Assembly: GCA_030839105.1 (NCBI GenBank)
Contig: JAUZEI010000343.1
Location: forward strand, 1 to 7,735
Reading direction: 5' to 3'
Origin: Actinomycetota bacterium
GTDB lineage: Bacteria > Actinomycetota > Acidimicrobiia > IMCC26256 > PALSA-610
DNA length: 7,735 bases
Shown here: positions 1 to 5,771 of the stretch, one piece after another
Position numbering within the stretch: the first letter of the stretch is position 1
Layout: each line of letters opens with the position of its first letter
Position numbers and translations under genes: made by a program
Notes under the pieces: model-generated
What the model saw: the letters and a program-made list of their open reading frames with translations, nothing else
The model's database searches: none
What the model was told of the DNA's origin: nothing

Positions 1-101
1 CGGCTCCGCTGCCGCTTGGCCTATTGGTCGCTCGCGCTCCGCCGACGAGTGCACCGATTCGGTACCGCCCGGCTCTCGTCCTGTCGGCTCCGCTGCCGCT
101 T
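1..101. repeat. In-frame 17-base direct repeat in the rimO tail
   Basis: The 17-base sequence CGGCTCCGCTGCCGCTT occurs at 1-17 and again at 85-101. The copies are 84 bases apart, a multiple of three, so both are read in the rimO frame and each encodes the peptide Ala-Ala-Ala-Glu-Pro. The residues between them (GREPGG, SSAERERP) have the same low-complexity composition. Only two copies are visible because the window begins inside the first. This may be the edge of a longer repeat array encoding a disordered C-terminal tail. Confidence 0.7.
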
Positions 102-1413
102 TCGCGTCGAGGTCGGGACCCTCGACACCGCACACGGTGGCACGCACCAACGCACCGGGACGCGCGAAGACGTCGCCCGTACCGACGAGTCGCACGACGC
201 CGTCGATCTCGGGCGCTTCACGATGCGTACGACCGACGATGACGCCGTCGTCGTCATGGCCGTCGACCAGTACTTCGATCTCGCGCCCGACGAGCGCGGC
301 GCGAGCGGCGGCAGTGATCGGCTCCTGCACTTCCGAACATTCGCGCAGCCGCTCGTGCATGAGCGAGTCGTCGATGCCGTCCGTCATGGTCGAGGCCGCG
401 GTTCCGTCCTCGCGCGAGAACGCGAAGAAGCCGGCCCAGTCGAGACGCACGTCGTCGAGAAATCCCAGCAGAGTCTCGTGATCGCCTTCGGTCTCACCGG
501 GGAAGCCGACGATGAACGACGAGCGAAAAGCGGCGTCGGGCTGTTGCTCACGGATGCCGGCGATGATCTCCGAGAAGCGTTCGCCGCTCCCCCACCGCTT
601 CATGCCCCGCAGCAGTCCCGGCGCGGCGTGCTGCAGCGACAGATCGAAGTAGGGGACGACCGAAGCCAGCTCGAGCATCGTCGAGACCAACGGATCCTTG
701 ACCTCGGACGGATAGAGGTAGAGCAACCGCACGCGCTGGAGACCGTGCGCCCGCAACGGGTCGAGCCGGCGAAGCAAGGGAGCGAGCGAACCCGCCTCGC
801 CGACGTCGCGGCCGTACCACGCCAGGTCCTGGGCCACGAGCACGATCTCGGCCACGCCTTGTCCGACGAGACCGCGCACTTCGGCCTCGATCGACTGGGG
901 CGTCCGCGATCGCTGCTTGCCCCGGAACGACGGGATCGCGCAGAACGCGCAGGCCCGGTCGCAACCCTCGGCGACCTTCACATACGCCCACGGCGCGCTC
1001 GGCTTCGGCCGCGGCAGCTCGAGCAGGTCGCGGACACCGGCGGGTCTACGACCGCGCATCACGACGTCGACGAGCGCGCCCTCGTCCGAGAAGCCGACGA
1101 CCGCGTCGGCCTCGGGCAACGCGGCCGCAAGCTCGTCGCCGTAGCGTTCGGCCATGCAACCCGTCACCACCAAGCGGGCACCGGGCTTGCGCGTGTCGGA
1201 AAGGGCGAGCGCGACGTCGATCGACTCCTGGCGCGCGGCCTCGATGAACGCGCACGTGTTCACGACGACGAGGTCGGCCTCCTCGGCCGAGGCCGCAGGC
1301 GTCAAACCGTCGGCGAGCAGCGACGCGATGACCTTGTCGGAGTCGACTGCATTCTTGGGGCAGCCGAGCGTCTCGACGTGAAACAGCTTTCCTGTCGTCG
1401 AGTCGGCGGGCAT
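1..1413 (-). CDS. rimO: Ribosomal protein S12 methylthiotransferase RimO (radical SAM), 3' end beyond window
   Basis: RimO adds a methylthio group to a conserved aspartate of ribosomal protein S12, using two [4Fe-4S] clusters and S-adenosylmethionine. From the ATG at 1413, the N-terminal methylthiotransferase domain has its three cluster cysteines at C18 (in LGCPKN, the RimO form of this motif rather than the MiaB form), C54 (NTCAF) and C86 (TGCM). The radical SAM motif CDRACAFC gives C151, C155 and C158. The GFPGET stretch follows near residue 303, and a TRAM-like RNA/protein-binding domain spans about 373-437. The frame stays open to base 1, so the tail after about residue 437 is incomplete and unusually Ala/Glu/Pro-rich. 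An in-frame ATG at 1422 is the alternative start. I prefer 1413 because a TACGAT box sits 7 bases before it and overlaps the outer ATG. The gene is divergent from the zinc-ribbon gene. Identification is firm; only the start and the C-terminus are uncertain. Confidence 0.93.
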   Translation of the reverse strand, partial: MPADSTTGKLFHVETLGCPKNAVDSDKVIASLLADGLTPAASAEEADLVVVNTCAFIEAARQESIDVALALSDTRKPGARLVVTGCMAERYGDELAAALPEADAVVGFSDEGALVDVVMRGRRPAGVRDLLELPRPKPSAPWAYVKVAEGCDRACAFCAIPSFRGKQRSRTPQSIEAEVRGLVGQGVAEIVLVAQDLAWYGRDVGEAGSLAPLLRRLDPLRAHGLQRVRLLYLYPSEVKDPLVSTMLELASVVPYFDLSLQHAAPGLLRGMKRWGSGERFSEIIAGIREQQPDAAFRSSFIVGFPGETEGDHETLLGFLDDVRLDWAGFFAFSREDGTAASTMTDGIDDSLMHERLRECSEVQEPITAAARAALVGREIEVLVDGHDDDGVIVGRTHREAPEIDGVVRLVGTGDVFARPGALVRATVCGVEGPDLDAKAAAEPTGREPGGTESVHSSAERERPIGQAAAEP

Positions 1414-1420
1414 TCCTGCC

Positions 1421-1426
1421 ATCGTA
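1421..1426 (-). promoter_or_regulatory. Probable rimO -10 box (leaderless start)
   Basis: Read on the minus strand this is TACGAT, matching the TANNNT sigma-70-type -10 pattern. It ends 7 bases before the ATG at 1413, so transcription would begin at or next to the start codon. There is no convincing -35 hexamer. AGGA lies directly against the ATG, too close to act as a Shine-Dalgarno. Inferred from spacing alone. Confidence 0.45.
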
Positions 1427-1440
1427 CCGATGGGCACCCG

Positions 1441-1446
1441 TACACT
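1441..1446 (+). promoter_or_regulatory. Probable -10 box of the zinc-ribbon gene (leaderless start)
   Basis: TACACT matches TANNNT and ends 8 bases before the GTG at 1455, where transcription would start on or beside the initiation codon. CTGCCA at 1416-1421 matches a -35 hexamer at 4 of 6 positions, but the 19-base spacer is long. No Shine-Dalgarno precedes the GTG. The box lies only 14 bases from the oppositely oriented rimO -10 box, so the two promoters probably compete or share a regulator. Confidence 0.45.
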
Positions 1447-1454
1447 CGCCGGCC

Positions 1455-1919
1455 GTGAGCGAACCGAGTCTCTGGTGCCCATCGTGCGGATCCGAATATC
1501 GACCCGGCACCGGCAAGTGCGCAGATTGCCGGGTTGCGCTGGTCATGGAGGAGCCGACGCATCTGATCGGTCCGGACGACGAGGACGAGAACGCCGAAGG
1601 CGACGGGCTGGTCGAGATCGGTGAGTGGCCGAAGATCCAGGCCCAGGTACTTCGCCGTCGCCTCGAGACCGCCAGTGTGCCCGTGATGATCGAGTGGTCC
1701 GGATCCGCGGACGACCGCCGGGGCATCGTGCTTGTCCCCGAGGATCAAGCCACGTTCGCGGCCGCGGTCGTCAACGAGATCGACGTCGACGACGAGGTCA
1801 GCGACGATTCGCCGCACGCGTACGTCGCGCGGATCGAGGAACACCTCTCCGCCGCTGCCGGTCTGCTCGACGAGCTCCGCACCCGCCTCGACGACCTCGA
1901 GAACGACGGCAAGCTCTGA
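1455..1919 (+). CDS. Zinc-ribbon protein with DUF2007-like domain
   Basis: This is a 154-residue soluble protein with no signal peptide or membrane segment. Residues 8-25 form a zinc ribbon of the C-x2-C-x10-C-x2-C type (C8, C11, C22, C25). A strongly acidic stretch follows (about 40-50). Residues 57-112 (EWPKIQAQVLRRRLE, then SVPVMIE, then VLVPEDQATFAAAVV) have the pattern of DUF2007, a small domain annotated as a putative prokaryotic signal-transducing domain: a helix, a short strand around 'PV', and a 'V.VPE....A' strand-helix. Residues 121-153 are charged, heptad-like and likely a coiled coil. The DUF2007 assignment is from memory of the family's shape and is tentative. The GTG at 1455 is chosen because it lies just before the zinc ribbon and 8 bases after a TACACT box. 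It is divergent from rimO with a 41-base gap. Function unknown; the zinc ribbon suggests contact with nucleic acid or protein. Confidence 0.82.
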   Translation: MSEPSLWCPSCGSEYRPGTGKCADCRVALVMEEPTHLIGPDDEDENAEGDGLVEIGEWPKIQAQVLRRRLETASVPVMIEWSGSADDRRGIVLVPEDQATFAAAVVNEIDVDDEVSDDSPHAYVARIEEHLSAAAGLLDELRTRLDDLENDGKL

Positions 1920-1920
1920 C

Positions 1921-1952
1921 CGGTCGCGCCGACGCTTCAGCCTTCGCGACTG
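1921..1952 (+). terminator. Weak hairpin after the zinc-ribbon gene
   Basis: CGGTCGCG (1921-1928) pairs with CGCGACTG (1945-1952) as an 8-bp stem with one G-T wobble and a 16-base loop. It begins 2 bases after the TGA stop. No T-run follows, and the loop is large, so it is only a candidate terminator. Confidence 0.3.
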
Positions 1953-1967
1953 TCACGGGCGGGGGCT

Positions 1968-1990
1968 ACATCGACTGATGTTCGTAACCT
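1968..1990 (+). promoter_or_regulatory. Candidate promoter with dyad upstream of the 3-TM gene
   Basis: TAACCT at 1985-1990 fits TANNNT. Immediately upstream is a perfect dyad, ACATC-GACT-GATGT (1968-1981), lying where the spacer and part of the -35 region would be, a position where a bound protein would block or recruit polymerase. No good -35 hexamer is visible. Transcription from here would give a leader of about 65 bases before the ATG at 2062. This is a spacing-based inference. Confidence 0.3.
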
Positions 1991-2043
1991 TTCCGCGCCA
2001 ACCGGGTCTGAGAGCACGACGGACGGCACAGAGCCATCCGCGA

Positions 2044-2061
2044 GTCACCTGGAGGTGGCAG
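2044..2061 (+). promoter_or_regulatory. Strong Shine-Dalgarno within a small hairpin
   Basis: GGAGG at 2051-2055 stands 6 bases before the ATG at 2062, the clearest ribosome binding site in the window, and it fixes this start. It is part of a stem in which GTCACC (2044-2049) pairs with GGTGGC (2054-2059, one wobble) around the loop TGGA. The ribosome binding site would be partly hidden when folded. Whether the fold matters in the cell cannot be judged from sequence. Confidence 0.6.
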
Positions 2062-2388
2062 ATGTACGACTTCGCGATCATCGCGTTGCTCGCACTCGCG
2101 ACGTTGAAGCTCGTCGACTTCCTCACCGACGCGGTCCCGCAGCTGCGCAGCATGCGCTCGCTGGCCACGTTCGTGATCGGTGTCGGCGCCACCGTGCTGA
2201 TCGACTACTCCCTCTTCCGAGGGTTCGGCGTCAGCATCCGCAACGACACCGTCGGCGTGTGGGTCACGGGATTCGTCGTGACGGGCCTGACGGTGCCGTG
2301 GAGGGCACTGTTCGGCTACCTGACACACGACCGTGCAACGGCCGACGAGACGCTCGGCGAGCACACGCCGAAGGTCCGCGCCGCATAG
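2062..2388 (+). CDS. Small three-TM membrane protein, family not recognised
   Basis: This is a 108-residue protein with three likely membrane segments at about 4-21, 33-51 and 64-85, and a short polar C-terminal tail (about 88-108). Segment 1 carries K16 and D19 near its end, segment 2 ends with D48-Y49, and the loop between segments 2 and 3 (52-63) holds two arginines. There is no signal-peptide cleavage site and no enzyme motif that I recognise. The start is set by a strong Shine-Dalgarno. The gene lies in the same direction as the zinc-ribbon gene, 142 bases downstream, with its own candidate promoter, and faces ftsK across a shared hairpin. Its size and three-helix layout resemble small holin-like or phage-type membrane proteins, but no lysis or phage gene is nearby, so I do not name it. 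Coding status is supported by the ribosome binding site, the consistent hydrophobic segments and its fit between the neighbouring genes. Confidence 0.8.
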   Translation: MYDFAIIALLALATLKLVDFLTDAVPQLRSMRSLATFVIGVGATVLIDYSLFRGFGVSIRNDTVGVWVTGFVVTGLTVPWRALFGYLTHDRATADETLGEHTPKVRAA

Positions 2389-2410
2389 CACGCACCGCGG
2401 CGTAAGGGTC

Positions 2411-2456
2411 AACGAGACTGGGGGCGACGCAACGACGCGTCGCCCTCATTCTCGTT
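2411..2456. terminator. Long hairpin, probable two-way terminator between convergent genes
   Basis: Bases 2411-2430 pair with 2437-2456 around a 6-base loop (AACGAC). The inner 9 bp (GGGCGACGC with GCGTCGCCC) are perfect, and so are the outer 7 bp (AACGAGA with TCTCGTT). In between are one mismatch and one wobble, so the stem is about 20 bp. It starts 22 bases after the stop of the 3-TM gene. Its right arm overlaps the ftsK stop codon and last three codons (2446-2456). Neither side is followed by a real T-run, but GC-rich terminators without one are common in actinobacteria. Because it is symmetric it could stop transcripts from both directions. Confidence 0.7.
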
Positions 2457-4887
2457 CTTGCATCTCCTGTAGCTCTTCGATGCTCATGAGCACGGACCGC
2501 GCTTTCGATCCCTCGGACGGACCGACGATTCCCCGGCGCTCGAGCAGATCCATCAGCCGACCGGCTCGGGCGAAGCCGACCCGCAACTTGCGCTGCAGCA
2601 TGCTGGTCGAACCGAGTCCGCTCGTGACGACGAGCTCCATCGCCTCGGCCAAGAGGTCGTCGGTCTCATCGGCGTCGCCGCGCGAACGGCCGTTCGGCGC
2701 GTCGGTGCCCTGAATTCCTTCGACGTACTGCGGCGCCACGACCTGTCGCTTCCAGTGTGCGACGACCTTGCGCACGCACTCCTCGTCGACCCACGCGCCC
2801 TGGATGCGATCGGCGCGACTCGACGACGCGTTGAGCAGCAACATGTCGCCCTTGCCTACGAGCTTCTCGGCGCCCTGCTGGTCGAGGATCACGCGGGAGT
2901 CGGCGAGCGTGCTCACGCTGAACGCGATCCGGCTCGGGATGTTGGCCTTGATGACGCCGGTGATCACGTCGACCGACGGCCGTTGGGTCGCGATGACGAG
3001 ATGGATGCCCACGGCGCGCGCCATCTGCGCGAGGCGGCAGATGCTCGTCTCCACGTCGCGTGCCGCGATCATCATGAGGTCGGCGAGCTCGTCGACGACT
3101 ACGACGATGAACGGGAGGCGCTCGTAGGCCTTGCCCGTGTCGGGATCGGGGTCGTCCTCGGTCGGGATGTCGCCCTTGTCGTACATCGCGTTGTAGCCCG
3201 TGATGTCGCGGACGCCGATGTCGGCCAGGAGGTCGTACCGCATCTCCATCTCGCGCACGGCCCAATCGAGCGCGTTCGCCGCCTTCTTCGGATTCGTGAC
3301 GACCTCGGTGAGGAGGTGCGGCACGTTGTTGTATTGGCCCATCTCGACACGCTTGGGATCGATCAGGATCAGGCGCACCTCATCCGGCGTCGTACGCATC
3401 AGGATCGACGTGACGATCGTGTTGATGCAAGACGACTTGCCGGCACCCGTCTGACCCGCGATCAGCACGTGTGGGAACGTGGCGATGTTCGCGAACACGG
3501 CGCGGCCCGCGATGTCGCGGCCCATACTGACTTCGAGTGGAAGCTTCGCCTTCTTCGCCTCGGGACTGCTCAGGATGTCGCCGAGCGTCACGATCGGGCG
3601 CATCTTGTTGGGTACCTCGACGCCGATCGCACTGCGTCCCGGGATCGGAGCGAGGATGCGCACATCGTGGCTCGCCATCGCGTACGCGATCTCTTTGGAG
3701 AGACTGGTGACCTTGCTCACCTTGACGCCGGCCGCGAGCTCCAACTCGTAGCGGGTCACGGTGGGTCCGACGGTAGCGTCGATCAGGCGCGCATCGACCC
3801 CGAACTCGCGCATTGTGGCCTCGAGAACGTCGCCGCCCTGCTTGACCATGCGCGTGTCGATCTCGCGCTTTTCGCTGCGCTTGAGGATGCTGGTCGCGGG
3901 CAACTTCCACGCGACCTTGGGGACGGGCCGGACGACGGCTTCGTCGTCCTCGCCTTCTTCGCCGTCGGTCTCTTCGACTTCCGCGTCCTCGTCGTACTCC
4001 TCGTATTCGCCTTCCGCGTACTCGCCGTCGGTCTCTTCTTCGTCGGCTTCGTCGACGTCTTCTTCCTCGTACTCGTCGGCCCCTTCGTATTCGTCGGCCT
4101 CCTCGTACTCGACCTCGTCGTCGTCTACCTCGGCGATCACAAGATCGACGACGGGCTCGTCGAGCTGGTCGAAGAGCACCGCCCGCTCGGCGGAGAGCGA
4201 GGTGTCGTTCGCCAACGGGGTCGTGGATCCGTCGGCGTGCTCGGAGGGCAGGGTCAGGATCGTGCGGGCGTGACGGCCGACGAATCGGCCCCCGGTCGCC
4301 AGCGACTGCGCGACCTGGCGAACACCGGTCCCCACGACGAGGAGGATGCCCAACCCACCGAGAGCGACGAGCACGATGGCCGCGCCTGCGTCGCCGAGGC
4401 CGGCGCGCAGCGGCGCACCGACCGCGGCGCCGATGATCCCGCCCGCGTGCTTCAGCGACTCGAGCGAACCCGAGGGCTTCCGGCCCCGACCGAGGTGGAA
4501 CCCGGCGACGACCGCCCCGCACACGAGCACGAGTCCGAGCCCGAACCGGAGGCCCCGCTTGGCCACTTCGGCTTCGTCGTCGTCACTGTTGCGCTGGACG
4601 ATCGTGGATGCCGCCGCGGCGAGGGTCGCGATGGGGACGAGCACCTTGCCCCGGCCGAGGAGCCCGGCCGCAGCCGCGTCGATCCCTCGCCCGACCGGGC
4701 CGACGACATCGGAGAACATCGCCAAGAGACTGAGCAGGCCGAACACGACCAGCCCGATCGCGACCGCGTCGATGCGATGGTCGGCCAGCTGCTCGGACAA
4801 CTCGTCGCGCCACGCAGCTCGGGTCTTGACGCGGGCTTTCGCTCGCTTCCGTGCGCGCGCGGCCTTGGACTGACGGCGCGAAGCCAT
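2446..4887 (-). CDS. ftsK: DNA translocase FtsK/SpoIIIE
   Basis: This 813-residue ATP-driven double-stranded DNA pump is anchored at the division septum, where it clears chromosome ends during division. The N-terminus is very basic (1-27) and is followed by about four membrane segments, roughly 40-58, 80-97, 114-131 and 165-187, with a possible further one at 147-161. Residues 253-316 are an acidic linker. The motor domain carries Walker A GQTGAGKSS (478-486; K484) and LILIDP (506-511), then VVVVDE (595-600; D599, E600) as the likely Walker B, and the family stretch IATQRPSVDVITG (632-644). The C-terminal winged-helix gamma domain (about 742-800) contains the family features TSMLQRKL and GFARAGRLMDLLE; in studied members this domain reads orienting sequences and contacts XerD. 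Length is normal for gram-positive members. The ATG at 4887 has no Shine-Dalgarno but follows an extended -10 box by 6 bases. It converges on the 3-TM gene. Confidence 0.97.
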   Translation of the reverse strand: MASRRQSKAARARKRAKARVKTRAAWRDELSEQLADHRIDAVAIGLVVFGLLSLLAMFSDVVGPVGRGIDAAAAGLLGRGKVLVPIATLAAAASTIVQRNSDDDEAEVAKRGLRFGLGLVLVCGAVVAGFHLGRGRKPSGSLESLKHAGGIIGAAVGAPLRAGLGDAGAAIVLVALGGLGILLVVGTGVRQVAQSLATGGRFVGRHARTILTLPSEHADGSTTPLANDTSLSAERAVLFDQLDEPVVDLVIAEVDDDEVEYEEADEYEGADEYEEEDVDEADEEETDGEYAEGEYEEYDEDAEVEETDGEEGEDDEAVVRPVPKVAWKLPATSILKRSEKREIDTRMVKQGGDVLEATMREFGVDARLIDATVGPTVTRYELELAAGVKVSKVTSLSKEIAYAMASHDVRILAPIPGRSAIGVEVPNKMRPIVTLGDILSSPEAKKAKLPLEVSMGRDIAGRAVFANIATFPHVLIAGQTGAGKSSCINTIVTSILMRTTPDEVRLILIDPKRVEMGQYNNVPHLLTEVVTNPKKAANALDWAVREMEMRYDLLADIGVRDITGYNAMYDKGDIPTEDDPDPDTGKAYERLPFIVVVVDELADLMMIAARDVETSICRLAQMARAVGIHLVIATQRPSVDVITGVIKANIPSRIAFSVSTLADSRVILDQQGAEKLVGKGDMLLLNASSSRADRIQGAWVDEECVRKVVAHWKRQVVAPQYVEGIQGTDAPNGRSRGDADETDDLLAEAMELVVTSGLGSTSMLQRKLRVGFARAGRLMDLLERRGIVGPSEGSKARSVLMSIEELQEMQERE
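3940..4131 (-). other. FtsK acidic, tyrosine-rich linker
   Basis: This part of ftsK encodes residues 253-316, made almost entirely of Glu, Asp, Tyr, Ala, Gly, Thr and Val. Tyrosines recur in a similar acidic setting at 261, 267, 273, 290, 295 and 298, and the five-residue unit ADEYE occurs twice (264-268, 270-274). The plus strand here is pyrimidine-rich. Linkers between the membrane and motor parts of FtsK vary widely between species. This one is probably a disordered, negatively charged spacer. Confidence 0.85.
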
Positions 4888-4890
4888 GGC

Positions 4891-4915
4891 CCAAAGCTAA
4901 CACCGCCCACTTTGG
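4891..4915 (-). promoter_or_regulatory. ftsK promoter: extended -10 box within a dyad
   Basis: On the minus strand TGTTAGCTT (4902-4894) is an extended -10 (TGN-TANNNT) ending 6 bases before the ftsK ATG, which suggests a leaderless mRNA. It lies inside the inverted repeat CCAAAG (4891-4896) - 13 bases - CTTTGG (4910-4915). Adding the flanking GGC and GCC extends the symmetry with a one-base slip. The left arm overlaps the -10 box, so a protein bound here could repress. No regulator is identified. Confidence 0.45.
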
Positions 4916-4953
4916 CCCCACAGGGATCATCGTCGTGACCAGGGCAGGTGCGT

Positions 4954-4981
4954 GGCCCCCCGGGCGCCGGCGTTCCCGGCC
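4954..4981 (-). terminator. GC-rich hairpin after the rnj-SDR operon
   Basis: Two competing short stems lie just downstream of the SDR stop. CCGGG (4960-4964) pairs with CCCGG (4975-4979) around 10 bases, or GCCGG (4966-4970) pairs with CCGGC (4976-4980) around 5 bases. The flanking GGCC/GGCC adds more symmetry. No T-run follows on the minus strand. It is a plausible but weak terminator, placed where the operon should end before the ftsK promoter. Confidence 0.35.
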
Positions 4982-4998
4982 GAGAGACAAGAGCGGGA

Positions 4999-5766
4999 CT
5001 AGAGGGCGGAGGAGTAGCCGCCGTCGACCGGATACACCTGGCCCGTGATCCACGACCCCGCATCGCTGCACAGGAGCGCGACCAACAGGGCCGGGTCCTC
5101 GGGGCGGCCGAGGCGCGGAAGGGTATAGGGCCGGACGAGCTTGCGCTCGAGGTCGGGATTGCGGGTCAACGCCTCCTCCATGACGCCCGTCTTCATCGTT
5201 CCGAGCGAGACGCAGTTGGCGGTCACGTTGTGCGATCCGACCTCGGCCGCGACCCCACGCATGAATCCCATCGCCCCGGCTTTGGCCGCGCCGTAAATGG
5301 CCTGGAACCGCTCACCGCGCCGACCGGCGTCGGACACGATCGTCACGATCCGGCCCCAGCCCGCGTCGACCATCGCTCCGATATAGGCGTGGGTGACGTG
5401 CAGCACCGCACCGAGATTGAGGCGCATCGCGTCCTCCCAGTCCTCGGGACTGGTGTCGACGAACAACTTCAGGTCGCCGAACCCCGACGTCGGGATGCCC
5501 GCGTTGTTGACGAGGATGTCGACGGGACCGGTCGCTTCGCGCATGCGCAGGATCTTGAGCGGGCTGGTGACGTCGGCCTTCACCGCGCGGGCGTGAGCTT
5601 CGCCTCCGAGGTCGGCCGCGACGGCTTCGGCGCGTTCTTCGTAGATGTCGTTGACCCACACGAACGCACCCGCGCGCACGAGCGCGGCGCAGATCTCGGT
5701 CCCTACCCCGTTGCCACCACCGGTCACGAGCGCGCGTCGACCCGACAGGTCGATGTCGACGCTCAT
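4999..5766 (-). CDS. SDR family NAD(P)-dependent oxidoreductase
   Basis: This 255-residue classical short-chain dehydrogenase/reductase is a soluble Rossmann-fold enzyme that interconverts an alcohol and a ketone. The cofactor loop is TGGGNGVG (15-22). An aspartate at 40, at the end of the second strand, favours NAD(H) over NADP(H). NNAG is at 87-90. The catalytic set is N117, S145, Y158 and K162 (YGAAK), and the C-terminus has the usual PVDGG (246-250). Length is typical. The substrate cannot be read from sequence; FabG-like ketoacyl reductases and 3-hydroxyacyl dehydrogenases share these motifs. The ATG at 5766 lies 5 bases after the rnj stop, with GGAAG (5777-5781) inside the last rnj codons as a weak, 10-base-distant ribosome binding site, so translation is probably coupled to rnj. 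From memory, M. tuberculosis also has an SDR gene between rnj and ftsK, so the placement may be old. Confidence 0.95.
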   Translation of the reverse strand: MSVDIDLSGRRALVTGGGNGVGTEICAALVRAGAFVWVNDIYEERAEAVAADLGGEAHARAVKADVTSPLKILRMREATGPVDILVNNAGIPTSGFGDLKLFVDTSPEDWEDAMRLNLGAVLHVTHAYIGAMVDAGWGRIVTIVSDAGRRGERFQAIYGAAKAGAMGFMRGVAAEVGSHNVTANCVSLGTMKTGVMEEALTRNPDLERKLVRPYTLPRLGRPEDPALLVALLCSDAGSWITGQVYPVDGGYSSAL

Positions 5767-5771
5767 GCCGC

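Noticed and set aside
16..1458. 480-residue plus-strand ORF across rimO
   Set aside because: It is rich in Arg, His and Asp, has no domain, and lies exactly opposite the well-supported rimO frame. Long antisense ORFs are normal in GC-rich DNA.
1455..1919. Zinc-ribbon protein as a DksA/TraR-type or TFIIB-type regulator
   Set aside because: The cysteine spacing is at the N-terminus, with none of the coiled-coil tip or helix-turn-helix features of those families. The middle region fits DUF2007 better.
4246..4253. GGGCAGGG, matching the E. coli FtsK-orienting KOPS consensus GGGNAGGG
   Set aside because: A single 8-base match in GC-rich DNA is expected by chance, it lies inside the ftsK coding sequence, and the orienting sequence in this lineage is unknown.
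2755..4938. 727-residue plus-strand ORF covering almost all of ftsK
   Set aside because: It is the antisense shadow of ftsK, which has all the family motifs. Its apparent membrane stretch (rich in L, V and F) is simply the reverse reading of the acidic Glu/Asp/Tyr linker codons, since GAG, GAC and GAA read backwards give CTC, GTC and TTC.
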